From assembly GCF_004402405.1 (NCBI RefSeq), contig NZ_SOFE01000003.1, positions 45,899 through 109,898 of the forward strand: a DNA stretch of 64,000 nt, read 5' to 3'. The first letter of the stretch is position 1. Each line of letters begins with the position of its first letter. Under the pieces are notes generated by a model. That model had not been told where the DNA came from, did no database searches, and worked only from the letters and a program-made list of their open reading frames with translations. This document shows, in pieces, positions 34,401 to 42,278 of this stretch. The DNA comes from Cryobacterium levicorallinum. GTDB lineage: Bacteria > Actinomycetota > Actinomycetes > Actinomycetales > Microbacteriaceae. Position numbers and translations under genes: made by a program.

Positions 34401-35286
34401 TGGCCAGGAATGGCTGCCACTGGCCAACCTCAAGGACAACCAGGCCCGATTCTGGATCTACGACTCATTGCTGAGCGAATACGCCGCCATGGGCTTCGAG
34501 TACGGCTATTCGGTGGAACGCGCCGACGCGCTCGTGCTCTGGGAAGCCCAGTTCGGTGACTTCGCCAACGGTGCGCAGACCATCATCGACCAGTTTGTGT
34601 CCTCCGCTGAGCAGAAGTGGGGCCAGCGGTCATCCGTTGTGCTGCTGCTGCCGCACGGCTACGAGGGTCAGGGCCCTGACCACTCCTCAGCCCGCATCGA
34701 GCGATTCCTGCAGCTGTGTGCCGAGGAAAACATGACCGTGGCGCGCCCGTCGACGCCCGCGTCGTACTTTCACCTGCTGCGTCGCCAGGCCTACATGCGT
34801 CCGCGCCGTCCGCTGATCGTGTTCACGCCCAAGTCGATGCTGCGCCTGCGCGGAGCGACGAGCGCCGTGTCTGAATTGACCAGCGGCAAGTTCGAAGCGG
34901 TCATCGACGATGCACGCGTGAACGACAAGAACGCCGTCAAGCGCGTTCTGTTCATGGCCGGAAAGATCTACTACGATCTGCTGAACGAACTCGAGAAGAA
35001 CCCGAACCCCGAGATTGCCCTCGTGCGCGTCGAGCAGTTCTACCCGCTGCCCGCCGTTGAGCTAAAGAACGTCGCCGCCCAGTATCCGAACGCCGAACTG
35101 GCCTGGGTGCAGGACGAACCGGAGAACCAGGGAGCCTGGCCGTTCTTCTACCTGGAGACCAACAAGCTCGGCCCGCGAGCCATCCGGCTGTTCTCCCGTC
35201 CCGCGTCGGCCTCGCCGGCGGCAGGTTCGGCCAAGCGCCACGCGGTCGAGCAGGCCAAGCTGCAGCGCGAGGCGCTCACGCTGTAA
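31492..35286 (+). CDS. kgd: Multifunctional 2-oxoglutarate metabolism enzyme (E1o/E2o-like)
   Basis: The roughly 1264-residue fusion is typical of actinobacteria. A short E1o head (SGEFGANEWLVDELYERF) is followed by an Ala/Pro-rich linker (about 60-140). Next is an E2-like acyltransferase core with STYDHRVIQGAGSGEF, lacking any lipoyl domain. Then comes the thiamine-diphosphate E1 part with GMAHRGRLNVL, the TPP region and RRGHNEGDDPSMTQP. It decarboxylates 2-oxoglutarate and works in the oxoglutarate dehydrogenase complex. It is usually inhibited by the FHA protein GarA/OdhI, not encoded here. The exact start is uncertain: a GTG at about 31507 (reading SSQVTGG) may be the real one. A strong terminator follows. 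Confidence 0.95.
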   Translation: MGDPTVSSQVTGGASDETTSGEFGANEWLVDELYERFLIDKNLVDESWWPVLESYNQTANTPIPADAAPAAAPAASVSPAPAAPAAAAPAAVPAVPAAPAQVAENQPTARTTSSAPKPAPVPADAPVTSPQTVVTDESAPVKQDKVVPLRGMAKSLATNMVTSLTVPTATSVRTIPAKLLIDNRIVMNNHMKRARGGKVSFTHLIGWALIRALKMFPSQNVYYDEVDGKPSVVAPAHVGMGLAIDMPKPDGTRALLVPAIKRADTMTFGEYLAAYEDLVTRARQNKLTADDFAGATLSLTNPGGIGTVHSVPRLMKGQGCIIGAGALDYPAEFQGSSVKTLTGLAISKTITLTSTYDHRVIQGAGSGEFLKIVHELLIGQHNFYEEIFSALRIPYDPIHWAPDISVDLASAVDKTARVQELINSFRVRGHLMADIDPLEYSQRSHPDLDIATHGLTFWDLDRSFVTGGFGAKRQMLLRDILGVLRDSYCRTTGIEYMHIQDPAQRKWVQEKIEKSYVKPTHHEQMRILAKLNEAEAFETFLQTKYVGQKRFSLEGGECTIPLLDTILQGAAEQGLDEVAIGMAHRGRLNVLTNIAGKTYGEIFREFEGTQDPRTVHGSGDVKYHLGTTGMFRGEDGAEIPVSLAANPSHLEAGDGVLEGIVRAKQDRKPIGTFSTLPILIHGDAAMAGQGVVLETLQMSQLRGYRTGGTVHIVVNNQLGFTTLPQDARTSVYATDVAKTIQAPIFHVNGDDPEAVVRAGELAFAYRQEFKKDVVVDLICYRRRGHNEGDDPSMTQPLMYNLVEAKRSVRKLYTEALVGRGDITEEEYEAAHRDFQDRLERAFLETHAAQTASIPVITPEMAATAKAEAEAQAREDAAGEPETTGVPESVIQLIGDAFNNKPAGFTVHNKLQQLLQKRLDMSRNGNIDWSFGELLALGSLLVEGTPVRFAGQDARRGTFVQRHAVLHDRVNGQEWLPLANLKDNQARFWIYDSLLSEYAAMGFEYGYSVERADALVLWEAQFGDFANGAQTIIDQFVSSAEQKWGQRSSVVLLLPHGYEGQGPDHSSARIERFLQLCAEENMTVARPSTPASYFHLLRRQAYMRPRRPLIVFTPKSMLRLRGATSAVSELTSGKFEAVIDDARVNDKNAVKRVLFMAGKIYYDLLNELEKNPNPEIALVRVEQFYPLPAVELKNVAAQYPNAELAWVQDEPENQGAWPFFYLETNKLGPRAIRLFSRPASASPAAGSAKRHAVEQAKLQREALTL

Positions 35287-35297
35287 CCGCACATGAA

Positions 35298-35329
35298 AAT
35301 GGAGGGTGACCCCGGGGTCACCCTCCATT
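35298..35329 (+). terminator. Perfect 32-nt palindromic terminator after kgd
   Basis: Positions 35298-35313 are the exact reverse complement of 35314-35329, a 16-bp stem with arms beginning AATGGAGGGTGACCCC. The T tract is only TTGGTG. It lies 11 bp after the kgd stop. Confidence 0.8.
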
Positions 35330-35330
35330 G

Positions 35331-35598
35331 GTGTTCCTGCGCGGCGGCGGGCGCGGCCTGGCGGCCCGTGCCTGGCCGGTTGCAACCGGGGCGGGTGCGA
35401 CGAACACGTGCCCTCAGCGGATGCGCGCGGTCACGCCGCCGCTCGCGGCCCTGGTACCGCTCGTGGCACCCCGCGCTAGAGTGCCACGATCCATGACGAG
35501 TGCCACGAGGCTGCGGCGTGGCCGGCCCGCGTGCGAGCGCGGTGGCATCCGTTTGCCTGCCAGCGAACAGCGACAGGCGATTGAACGTGCGCGCTCAG
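35331..35598. other. Gene-free stretch with inverted and direct repeats (35461-35508)
   Basis: No plausible gene is seen between kgd and rsrA. TCGTGGCAC (35461-35469) is inverted as GTGCCACGA (35481-35489), and GAGTGCCACGA occurs at 35479-35489 and again at 35498-35508, a 19-bp spacing. A possible terminator for rsrA, an operator or an intergenic repeat; I cannot tell which. Confidence 0.4.
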
Positions 35599-35841
35599 CT
35601 AGTGCGAGGCCTGGAGGGCGCGCAGCTTGAGCAGGACCTGGTCGCGCAGAACTTCGGGCGCGGTTTCCTTGCAGGCGCGCTGCATCACCTCGGTCATGGT
35701 GCGTCCGATCAGGTGTTCGGCGCTGCAGTCGGTGCAGGTCGCGAGGTGCTCCTGAATGTCGGCCGCATCGTCTTTGCGGAGTTCGTTGTGCAGGTATTCT
35801 TCGAGTTCGGCCTTGGCCTTCTCGCAACCACAATCGGTCAT
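35599..35841 (-). CDS. rsrA: Zinc-containing anti-sigma factor RsrA (mycothiol-system type)
   Basis: The 80-residue ZAS-family protein has the HxxxCxxC motif HLATCTDC (His32, Cys36, Cys39), with further cysteines at 4 and 6 near the N-terminus. In Streptomyces RsrA, oxidation of such zinc-bound cysteines to a disulfide frees SigR; the mycobacterial counterpart is RshA. Its ATG overlaps the sigR stop (ATGA), as expected for a sigma/anti-sigma pair made in equal amounts. It acts in the cytoplasm as a thiol redox switch. Confidence 0.94.
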   Translation of the reverse strand: MTDCGCEKAKAELEEYLHNELRKDDAADIQEHLATCTDCSAEHLIGRTMTEVMQRACKETAPEVLRDQVLLKLRALQASH

Positions 35842-36569
35842 TTGCTTGCGCTCCCGGATGTTTTCTGTCCCTGGCCTAGTCCGCGCTCGGCCGCGTAACC
35901 GGCCAAGAGCTCACGAAGGAGTCGCCGGCCACGGTGCAGGCGGCTCATCACGGTGCCAATGGGTGTTTTCATGATTTCGGCGATCTCCTGGTAGGAGAAG
36001 CCTTCGACGTCGGCGAAGTACACGGCGAGTCGGAAGTCTTCGGGAATGGACTGCAGTGCTTCTTTAACGGCGCTGTCCGGCAGATGGTCGATGGCCTCGG
36101 CCTCGGCCGACCGTCCTGACATGGCGGTCGTCGACTCGGCGCCGCCCAGCTGCCAGTCTTCGAGCTCATCGATGGTGCCCTGATAGGGCTCACGCTGCTT
36201 TTTGCGGTACTGGTTGATGAAGGTGTTGGTGAGGATGCGGTAGAGCCAGGCCTTGAGGTTGGTGCCCTGCTCGTACTGCGCGAACGCGGCGAAGGCCTTG
36301 ACAAAGGTCTCCTGCACGAGGTCCTGGGCATCGGACGGGTTGCGGGTCATGCGCATGGCGGCAGCGTACAACTGGTCGAGGAACGGCAGGGCCTGTTCTT
36401 CGAACAGTCCGCGGGTCTGCTCGCGCAGCTCGGCCTTGGTCGGTGCAACCAGTTCTGTGTCGTCAACCGGAATAGATTCCGAATTGACGGGCGTGTCTGA
36501 AGTCATCACGGGCAATTCTAGGCCGTTCCCCACAGCCAGGGGTCGTTCTAACAGCATTGACACCGTCAC
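35838..36569 (-). CDS. sigR: ECF sigma factor SigR/SigH (oxidative and thiol stress)
   Basis: The 243-residue group-IV sigma factor has region 2 ([20 protein letters not shown] and [20 protein letters not shown]) and region 4 ([20 protein letters not shown] then [20 protein letters not shown]). The N-terminal extension of about 45 residues is longer than in SigR of Streptomyces; internal starts at 36563 (GTG) or 36506 (ATG) are possible. With RsrA it forms the disulfide stress switch controlling thioredoxin and mycothiol genes. A GGAAT-N18-GTT promoter at 36632-36607 suggests autoregulation. Confidence 0.93.
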   Translation of the reverse strand: MTVSMLLERPLAVGNGLELPVMTSDTPVNSESIPVDDTELVAPTKAELREQTRGLFEEQALPFLDQLYAAAMRMTRNPSDAQDLVQETFVKAFAAFAQYEQGTNLKAWLYRILTNTFINQYRKKQREPYQGTIDELEDWQLGGAESTTAMSGRSAEAEAIDHLPDSAVKEALQSIPEDFRLAVYFADVEGFSYQEIAEIMKTPIGTVMSRLHRGRRLLRELLAGYAAERGLGQGQKTSGSASK

Positions 36570-36606
36570 GGGCCTCCCTCAGATTGTTATCACCGACTAT
36601 TCTGAT

Positions 36607-36632
36607 AACCGATGTTGATCTCGAGATATTCC
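36607..36632 (-). promoter_or_regulatory. Candidate SigR-dependent promoter of sigR-rsrA
   Basis: On the minus strand GGAAT (36632-36628), an 18-base spacer and GTT (36609-36607) match the established SigR/SigH consensus GGAAT-N18-GTT exactly. It lies 38 bp upstream of the sigR start and within the first codons of the divergent aroA. Confidence 0.7.
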
Positions 36633-37973
36633 AAGCCGGAGTTTGATCCGTACGGCGACAATTCACCGACCGAAGTGGATGTCTGGTGGCCGGCGCCGAG
36701 CATTGGCGCGCCATTGCAGGCGGTGCTGGCTCTGCCGGGCTCGAAATCCCTGACCAACCGGGAGCTCGTCGCATCCGCTCTCGCCAGTGAACCGTCTCTG
36801 CTGCGCGCGCCGCTGCACTCGCGCGACAGCGATCTCATGGTCGATGCCCTGCGGCAGCTCGGCGCCACGATCGAGGCCGTTGCGGGCGACGGGGCGTTCG
36901 GAACGGACCTGCTGGTGACCCCGCCCGAGGAATTGCTTGGCTCCACCACGATCGATTGCGGCCTGGCCGGCACGGTCATGCGTTTTCTGCCCCCGCTCGC
37001 AGCCCTCGCGCTCGGCCCGACCACGTTCGACGGCGATTCCGGTGCGCGACGCCGCCCGATGGGTCCCATCATCGGCGCTCTGCGCGACCTCGGCGGCGAT
37101 ATCAACGACGATGGCAAGCACGCCCTGCCCTTCACCGTGCACGGCCGCGGAGCGGTCACCGGCGGAGCGGTCACCATCGACGCCGGCAGCTCAAGCCAGT
37201 TCGTGTCGGGGTTACTGCTGGCCGGCGCACGCTTCGAGCACGGGCTGCACCTCACCCACTCCGGCGAACGGCTGCCGAGCCTGCCACACATCGAGATGAC
37301 CATCGAGGTGCTGCGCGCGCGCGGCGTCGACGTGTCTACGCCGAACGTCGGCGAGTGGATCGTCGCACCCGGCCTGCTCGCCGGTCGCACGGTCGACATC
37401 GAACCCGATTTATCAAACGCGGCACCGTTTCTGTGCGCCGCGCTCGTGGCCGGCGGCAGTGTCACCATCACCGGCTGGCCGGAGACGACGACGCAGGTCG
37501 GGGCCGACCTCGCCCAGCTGCTGCCGTTGTTCGGCGCCGTCGTCACGCGCGCCGGTGACCGGCTCACCGTCACCGGGGGCGAGCACATCGTCGGCGTCGA
37601 CCTGGATCTCTCCGCTGGCGGGGAACTCGCCTGCACCCTCGTCGCTCTGGCCGCCTTGGCCTCGACGCCGAGCACGATCACCGGCATCGGGCACATTCGC
37701 CACCACGAGACCGACCGTCTCGCCGCACTGGCGACCGAGATCAATCGGCTGGGCGGCAAGGTCACCGAGCTGTCCGACGGCCTCCGGATCGAACCGGCGC
37801 CCCTGCACGGCGGCCAGTGGCTCAGCTACGACGACCACCGCATGGCCACGGCCGGTGCGCTGATCGGCCTCGCCGTGCCCGGCGTCGAGGTCGAGAACAT
37901 CGGTACGACCGCGAAGACGCTCCCCCAGTTTCCCGAGCTGTGGCACGCGATGATCTCCGAAGCGGCGCTGTAG
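36612..37973 (+). CDS. aroA: 3-phosphoshikimate 1-carboxyvinyltransferase (EPSP synthase)
   Basis: The 453-residue protein has the EPSP synthase signatures: LPGSKSLTNRELVASALA near residue 43 with the substrate-binding lysine, the LAGTVMRFLPPLAAL region, DAGSSSQFVSGLLLAGA, and DDHRMATAGALIGLA near 411. It joins shikimate-3-phosphate and PEP in aromatic amino acid synthesis. The ATG lies at the edge of the divergent sigR promoter and no clear ribosome site is seen, so the mRNA may have a very short leader. rsgA follows directly, with its ATG right after the stop codon. Confidence 0.95.
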   Translation: MLISRYSKPEFDPYGDNSPTEVDVWWPAPSIGAPLQAVLALPGSKSLTNRELVASALASEPSLLRAPLHSRDSDLMVDALRQLGATIEAVAGDGAFGTDLLVTPPEELLGSTTIDCGLAGTVMRFLPPLAALALGPTTFDGDSGARRRPMGPIIGALRDLGGDINDDGKHALPFTVHGRGAVTGGAVTIDAGSSSQFVSGLLLAGARFEHGLHLTHSGERLPSLPHIEMTIEVLRARGVDVSTPNVGEWIVAPGLLAGRTVDIEPDLSNAAPFLCAALVAGGSVTITGWPETTTQVGADLAQLLPLFGAVVTRAGDRLTVTGGEHIVGVDLDLSAGGELACTLVALAALASTPSTITGIGHIRHHETDRLAALATEINRLGGKVTELSDGLRIEPAPLHGGQWLSYDDHRMATAGALIGLAVPGVEVENIGTTAKTLPQFPELWHAMISEAAL

Positions 37974-39083
37974 ATGCCCGTGGCGCCGCCCGCTGACGGT
38001 TCTGAGGGTCTTGCCGAGGACCTGGCCGGCGATCCCGGCGACACCTGGTGGGCCTCCGCCGCCGACGACGAACCGGAGTTCGACGAGTCGAGCGTGCGGG
38101 TGCGCCCCGGCCGCAAGGGCAGTAAACCGCGCTCCAAGACCAGGCCGAGCCATCAGGATGCGCTGACCGGGCGCATCCTCTCGGTAGATCGCGGTCGCTA
38201 CACCGTCATGCTCGACGAGAATCTGCCCACCGAGCGTCGAATCACAACCGCGCGGGCCAGCGAGCTGCGCAAAAAGGCCGTCGTCAACGGCGACCGGGTC
38301 GACATCGTCGGCGACACCACCGGAGCCGAGGGCAGCCTGGCCCGCATCGTGCGCATCGTGCCGCGCGACACCCTGCTGAGGAGGAGCGCCGACGACACCG
38401 ACGCCGTCGAGCGGGTGATCGTGGCCAACGCCGACCAGATGCTGATCGTGGTCGCCGCGGCCAACCCGGAGCCGCGCATCCGCTTGGTGGATCGCTATTT
38501 GGTCGCGGCCTATGACGCCGGCGTGAAACCCATTCTCTGCATCACCAAGACCGACCTCGCCGACCCCGCCGCGTTCCTGGCCAACTTCGCCGGCCTCGAC
38601 CTGCCCGTGTTTCAAAGCGGGGAGGGCGGGATGCCGATCGAGGAGATCTCTGCGGCGCTGGTCGGCCACGACACGGTCTTCGTCGGGCACTCCGGCGTCG
38701 GCAAGTCCACGCTCGTGAATGCGCTCGTCCCCGGCACCAACCGGGCCATCGGCGTCGTCAACACCGTCACCGGGCGCGGGCGCCACACCTCGTCGTCGAC
38801 GGTGTCACTGCGCCTCGAAACGGATGCCGGCCGCGGGTGGGTTATCGACACCCCCGGCGTTCGCTCCTTCGGCCTCGGTCACATCAACACCGACAATATT
38901 CTCAAGGCCTTCACCGACCTCGCGACGATCGCGGAGCGCTGCCCACGCGGCTGCACTCACCTGCCCGATTCGCCGGACTGCGCGATCATCGACGCGGTTG
39001 AGGCCGGCGAGCTTGGCGACACCGGCCAGGTGCGCCTCGACTCGCTGCAACGGCTGCTCGCCACGTTTGCGCCCGCCCGCTGA
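37974..39083 (+). CDS. rsgA: Ribosome small-subunit GTPase RsgA (YjeQ)
   Basis: The 369-residue circularly permuted GTPase has the permuted motif order: TKTDLAD (G4) first, then the P-loop GHSGVGKSTL near residue 240 (G1), and DTPGVRSFG (G3). An OB-fold precedes (about 60-125: GRILSVDRGRYTVML) and a zinc finger follows with CPRGCTHLPDSPDC. It checks late 30S subunit assembly. An acidic, Trp-containing head of about 50 residues is extra compared with E. coli. Adjacent to aroA with no gap, so probably co-transcribed, a pairing known in other actinobacteria. Confidence 0.93.
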   Translation: MPVAPPADGSEGLAEDLAGDPGDTWWASAADDEPEFDESSVRVRPGRKGSKPRSKTRPSHQDALTGRILSVDRGRYTVMLDENLPTERRITTARASELRKKAVVNGDRVDIVGDTTGAEGSLARIVRIVPRDTLLRRSADDTDAVERVIVANADQMLIVVAAANPEPRIRLVDRYLVAAYDAGVKPILCITKTDLADPAAFLANFAGLDLPVFQSGEGGMPIEEISAALVGHDTVFVGHSGVGKSTLVNALVPGTNRAIGVVNTVTGRGRHTSSSTVSLRLETDAGRGWVIDTPGVRSFGLGHINTDNILKAFTDLATIAERCPRGCTHLPDSPDCAIIDAVEAGELGDTGQVRLDSLQRLLATFAPAR

Positions 39084-39107
39084 GTCTGCTCTCGATACGA
39101 TGGAACC

Positions 39108-39587
39108 ATGACGGATTCAGCGCGCCTTGCAGTCGGCGATACGGCCCCCCAGTTCACCCTGACCGACCAGGATGGGGCATCCGTTTCGCTTAGCCGTTTC
39201 GCGGGCAGCAAGGTGGTCGTGTATTTCTACCCGGCGGCGATGACCCCCGGCTGCACGACCCAGGCCTGTGACTTTCGCGACAACCTCGGGTCGCTCAAGT
39301 CCGCGGGCTACCAGGTGCTCGGCCTGTCGAAGGATGCCCCGGCCAAGCTCAAGACGTTCCAGCAGCATGATGCGGTTAACTTTCCGCTGCTGAGCGACAG
39401 CGCACTCGACGTGCACCGCGCCTACGGCGCCTGGGGCGAGAAGAACCTCTACGGCAAGATCGTGACCGGCGTGCTGCGGTCGACGTTCGTGCTGGACGAA
39501 GCCGGCGTCATCACCCACGCCCTGTACAACGTCAAGGCCACCGGCCACGTCGCCAGCCTGCGCAAGAAGCTCGGCATCGACGCCTGA
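39108..39587 (+). CDS. bcp: Thioredoxin-dependent peroxiredoxin (BCP/PrxQ type)
   Basis: The 159-residue protein has peroxidatic Cys49 in MTPGCTTQACDFRD and resolving Cys54 five residues on, the arrangement of atypical two-Cys PrxQ enzymes. It reduces hydroperoxides with thioredoxin. It is 24 bp after rsgA, with no SigR-like promoter seen in that gap, although its function fits the stress-related neighbourhood. Convergent with the following membrane-protein gene. Confidence 0.93.
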   Translation: MTDSARLAVGDTAPQFTLTDQDGASVSLSRFAGSKVVVYFYPAAMTPGCTTQACDFRDNLGSLKSAGYQVLGLSKDAPAKLKTFQQHDAVNFPLLSDSALDVHRAYGAWGEKNLYGKIVTGVLRSTFVLDEAGVITHALYNVKATGHVASLRKKLGIDA

Positions 39588-39612
39588 CCGTCTAGCGGTC
39601 ATGCGGCCGTGG

Positions 39613-40062
39613 TCAGTCGGCGTCCGGCTTCGGTTCGTGACTGGTCGCGGCGACGACCTTCGGAGTGAAGACCAGCACGAGCACCACGATCGAGGGGGCG
39701 AGCAGCGCCCAGCCGACGTCGGGGCGGGCGTAGATGCCCTGGAAGCAACCGACGGCGATCATGATCTGTACGAGCTGCCAGGTGACTGCGGCTCCGCGAA
39801 TCCACGGACGCCCGCGCAGGGCGCCGACCGTGATTGCGCTCACCCACACGGCCGCGACGGCCGTCAGTGCCAGCAGGGCAAGCGCGCCACCCATCGAGGT
39901 CGGTGTATCGATGAGCAGTTCGAGCACCCACCAGGCCGTGAGCGCCCACAGTGCGAGCGCCTCCAGAGCTACGAGCCCTACAAGCACACCCAGAAGGGGG
40001 GCACGACGAAGCGCCCGGAGGTCGATCCGAGCTGGGCGCCGCGCACCAGAGTCGCTGTTCAC
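39613..40062 (-). CDS. Small integral membrane protein, unknown
   Basis: The 149-residue protein has four likely membrane helices ([73 protein letters not shown]), a basic head and an acidic tail. I do not recognise the family. Its hydrophobic pattern, not the overlapping frames, supports it as the real gene. Convergent with bcp; the 192 bp upstream carry AT-rich sequence (40075-40115) that could hold promoters for it and for whiB. Confidence 0.65.
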   Translation of the reverse strand: MNSDSGARRPARIDLRALRRAPLLGVLVGLVALEALALWALTAWWVLELLIDTPTSMGGALALLALTAVAAVWVSAITVGALRGRPWIRGAAVTWQLVQIMIAVGCFQGIYARPDVGWALLAPSIVVLVLVFTPKVVAATSHEPKPDAD

Positions 40063-40254
40063 AGCGAAAAGCCATACAAAACTATTGATTTGATACCTCT
40101 ATTATGGGACGATATTTGAGGCCCGGTTGACGCTCACAGGGACGTGAGCTGTTTCAACGCGGTTATCGCGCAGATCCCACTTTCCTGCAACCGGCCATCA
40201 CCCTGCAACTCTGGCCAATCGGCCGTGCACCCATGTAATAAAAGGAGCATCCCT

Positions 40255-40503
40255 ATGGACTGGCGCGATAAAGCTGCCTGCCTCACCGCTGACCCGGAAC
40301 TTTTCTTCCCGGTCGGTAACACTGGACCCGCTGTGGACCAGATCGAGAAGGCAAAATCGGTGTGCGCTCGCTGCAACGTCACGGAGGTCTGCCTCCAGTA
40401 CGCACTCGAGACCGGTCAGGACTCTGGGGTCTGGGGCGGCCTGAGCGAGGACGAGCGGCGTGCGCTCAAGCGTCGCGCCGCACGCGCCCGTCGCGCTTCC
40501 TAG
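40255..40503 (+). CDS. whiB: WhiB-family iron-sulfur transcription factor
   Basis: The protein has 82 residues from the ATG at 40255, preceded by AAGGAG; the longer frame upstream is not conserved-looking. The four cluster ligands are Cys9, Cys37, Cys40 and Cys46 (C-x27-CxxC-x5-C), then GVWGG (58-62) and a basic tail RALKRRAARARR that would contact DNA or sigma. The short length and CLQYALETGQDSGVWGG resemble the WhiB1/WhmE group. The [4Fe-4S] cluster senses NO or redox state and the protein binds the primary sigma factor. A good terminator follows. Confidence 0.93.
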   Translation: MDWRDKAACLTADPELFFPVGNTGPAVDQIEKAKSVCARCNVTEVCLQYALETGQDSGVWGGLSEDERRALKRRAARARRAS

Positions 40504-40527
40504 CAAAGCCGGCACCGCTACAGAACG

Positions 40528-40576
40528 CGAGCCTACGGCCGTCCGGTATTCCCGGAGGCCGCGGGCTCGTTTTTTT
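40528..40576 (+). terminator. Rho-independent terminator after whiB
   Basis: The stem is built from CGAGCC/GGCTCG, CGGCC/GGCCG and TCCGG/CCGGA with small internal mismatches, followed by seven T residues (40570-40576). This is the clearest canonical terminator in the window. Confidence 0.88.
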
Positions 40577-40674
40577 GTGCTCTGCGCGCAGCCGGGCCGC
40601 GCGACCGCGCGGAATCGGCATCCGCTCCCCGGGCCCACCGTATGTCCCTGGTCCCAGTTTCTAACCTGGGCCCG

Positions 40675-40698
40675 GGGACGGGGCCCAGGCCCCGTCCC
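40675..40698 (-). terminator. Strong GC hairpin after the PdtaS-type kinase gene
   Basis: GGGACGGGGCC (40675-40685) and GGCCCCGTCCC (40688-40698) pair perfectly around a two-base loop, a few bases past the kinase stop codon on the minus strand. There is no T tract. Confidence 0.55.
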
Positions 40699-40705
40699 GA
40701 AAGGG

Positions 40706-42199
40706 CTAGGACTCCTGCATGAAGCGGAGGGGGATCTCGATCGTGACCTCGGTGCCGCTGCCCATCATGGTGTGCCAGTCGATGGTGCCGCCGAGCTCGC
40801 CCTGAATGAGCGTGCGCACGATCTGAGTGCCGAGCCCCGAACCGACCTTGCCTTCCGGTAATCCGGCACCGGTGTCTCGCACCATGACGGTCAGCGTCTC
40901 CTCGCTGCGCTGCGCCTCGATCGACACCTCGCCCTCGCGCCCGGCGAGGCCGTGCTCCACAGCATTGGTGACCAGTTCGGTCAAAACCAGCGCGAGCGGC
41001 GTCGCATAGGCGCTGGGCAGGGTGCCGAAGCTACCCGACGACTTGGGATGCACGGTCGTATTGTGAGCGGATGCGACCTCCACCGTGAGCAGCAGCACCC
41101 GCTCGAAAACGGCGTCGAAGTCGACGATCTGGCTGAGTCCCTCGGACAGGGTGTCGTGCACGACGGCAATCGCAGCGACCCGCCGCATCGCCTGGGTCAG
41201 CGCCTCGCGCGCCCGGTCGGACTGGGTACGCCGAGCCTGGATCCGCAGCAGCGAGGCAACGGTCTGCAGGTTGTTCTTGACCCGGTGGTGAATCTCCCGG
41301 ATGGTGGCATCCTTGGTGATCAGCTCACGTTCCTGGTGCCGCAGTTCGGTAACGTCCCGCGACAACACGATCGCGCCGACGCGTTCGCCGCGGTTGCGAA
41401 TGGGAATCGCCCGGAGCGACACCGTCACGCCGCGCGCTTCAATGTCGGTGCGCCACGGTGCCCGCCCGGTGACCACCAGGGGCAGCGACTCGTCCACGAC
41501 GGCGGTGCCGGTAAGCAGGCCGGTCGTCACCTCGGCGAGCGATTCCCCCTCGAGTTCCTCGATGAAACCCATGCGGTTGAACGCCGAGAGCGCGTTGGGG
41601 CTGGCAAAAGTGGTCAGTCCGTCGACATCGAGCCGGAGCAGCCCGTCGGAGGCGCGTGGCGCGCCGCGGCGCGGACCGGTCGGAGCGCCGAGGTCGGGAA
41701 AGTCCCCGGACGCGATCATGGCGAACAGATCGTTGGCGCAATCGTTGAAGGTCAGCTCCTGGCGTCCCGGCGTGCGTGCCTCGCTCAGGTTGCTGTGGCA
41801 GGTCAGCACCGCCACCGGGGCATCCGTTACCGCAGCACCGGTCGTGCTCAGCCGGCGCAGCACCGGGATAGCCCGCACCCGGGTCGGCGTCTCCTCATAC
41901 CAGTCGGGAGCGGTGGCGTCGACGATCCTGGCGGTCTCGAACGCCTCGGTAACCTGATTGCGCCACTCGACCTTGATCTGCTGCCCGACGAAGTCGCGAT
42001 AGAACAGCGTGGCGGCACTCGACGGCCGGGCATGCGCGACGGCGACGAAGCCGCCAGACTGCGCCGGAACCCATACGACAATATCGGCGAAAGCGAGGTC
42101 GGCCAGCAGCTGGCCGTCGGCAACGAGCATGTGCAGCCAGTCCACGTCTTCCGCGCTGCTGCGGCCCTGGGCAAGAACGAGATCACTGAGAGTCGACAC
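40706..42199 (-). CDS. pdtaS: PdtaS-type sensor histidine kinase (GAF-PAS-HisKA_2)
   Basis: The protein has about 497 residues from GTG 42197-42199 (reading STLSDLVLAQG), close to the length of mycobacterial PdtaS and sharing ADGQLLADLAFADIVVWV. A longer frame runs upstream but is basic and unconserved-looking. An N-terminal GAF domain, a central PAS domain and HisKA_2/HATPase with IREIHHRVKNNLQTVASLL (phospho-His) and LTELVTNAVEHGL are visible; DTGAGLPEG is the G1 box. It is a soluble cytosolic kinase that phosphorylates the antiterminator PdtaR, not encoded in this window. Divergent from the small membrane-anchored protein gene. Confidence 0.88.
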   Translation of the reverse strand: MSTLSDLVLAQGRSSAEDVDWLHMLVADGQLLADLAFADIVVWVPAQSGGFVAVAHARPSSAATLFYRDFVGQQIKVEWRNQVTEAFETARIVDATAPDWYEETPTRVRAIPVLRRLSTTGAAVTDAPVAVLTCHSNLSEARTPGRQELTFNDCANDLFAMIASGDFPDLGAPTGPRRGAPRASDGLLRLDVDGLTTFASPNALSAFNRMGFIEELEGESLAEVTTGLLTGTAVVDESLPLVVTGRAPWRTDIEARGVTVSLRAIPIRNRGERVGAIVLSRDVTELRHQERELITKDATIREIHHRVKNNLQTVASLLRIQARRTQSDRAREALTQAMRRVAAIAVVHDTLSEGLSQIVDFDAVFERVLLLTVEVASAHNTTVHPKSSGSFGTLPSAYATPLALVLTELVTNAVEHGLAGREGEVSIEAQRSEETLTVMVRDTGAGLPEGKVGSGLGTQIVRTLIQGELGGTIDWHTMMGSGTEVTIEIPLRFMQES

Positions 42200-42278
42200 G
42201 CTCACTAGCCTAGATCCCCGCGCGCTCCCCCCGGCACCCGCTGTGGTGATGCCACACCATTGGGTCCATGATGAGAAC

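Noticed and set aside
39599..40075. Alternative Arg-rich minus-strand frame overlapping the small membrane protein
   Set aside because: The other frame gives four clean hydrophobic helices; this one is a shadow.
40144..40254. WhiB N-terminal extension
   Set aside because: WhiB proteins of this group start at MDWRDKAAC, which here has AAGGAG before the ATG.
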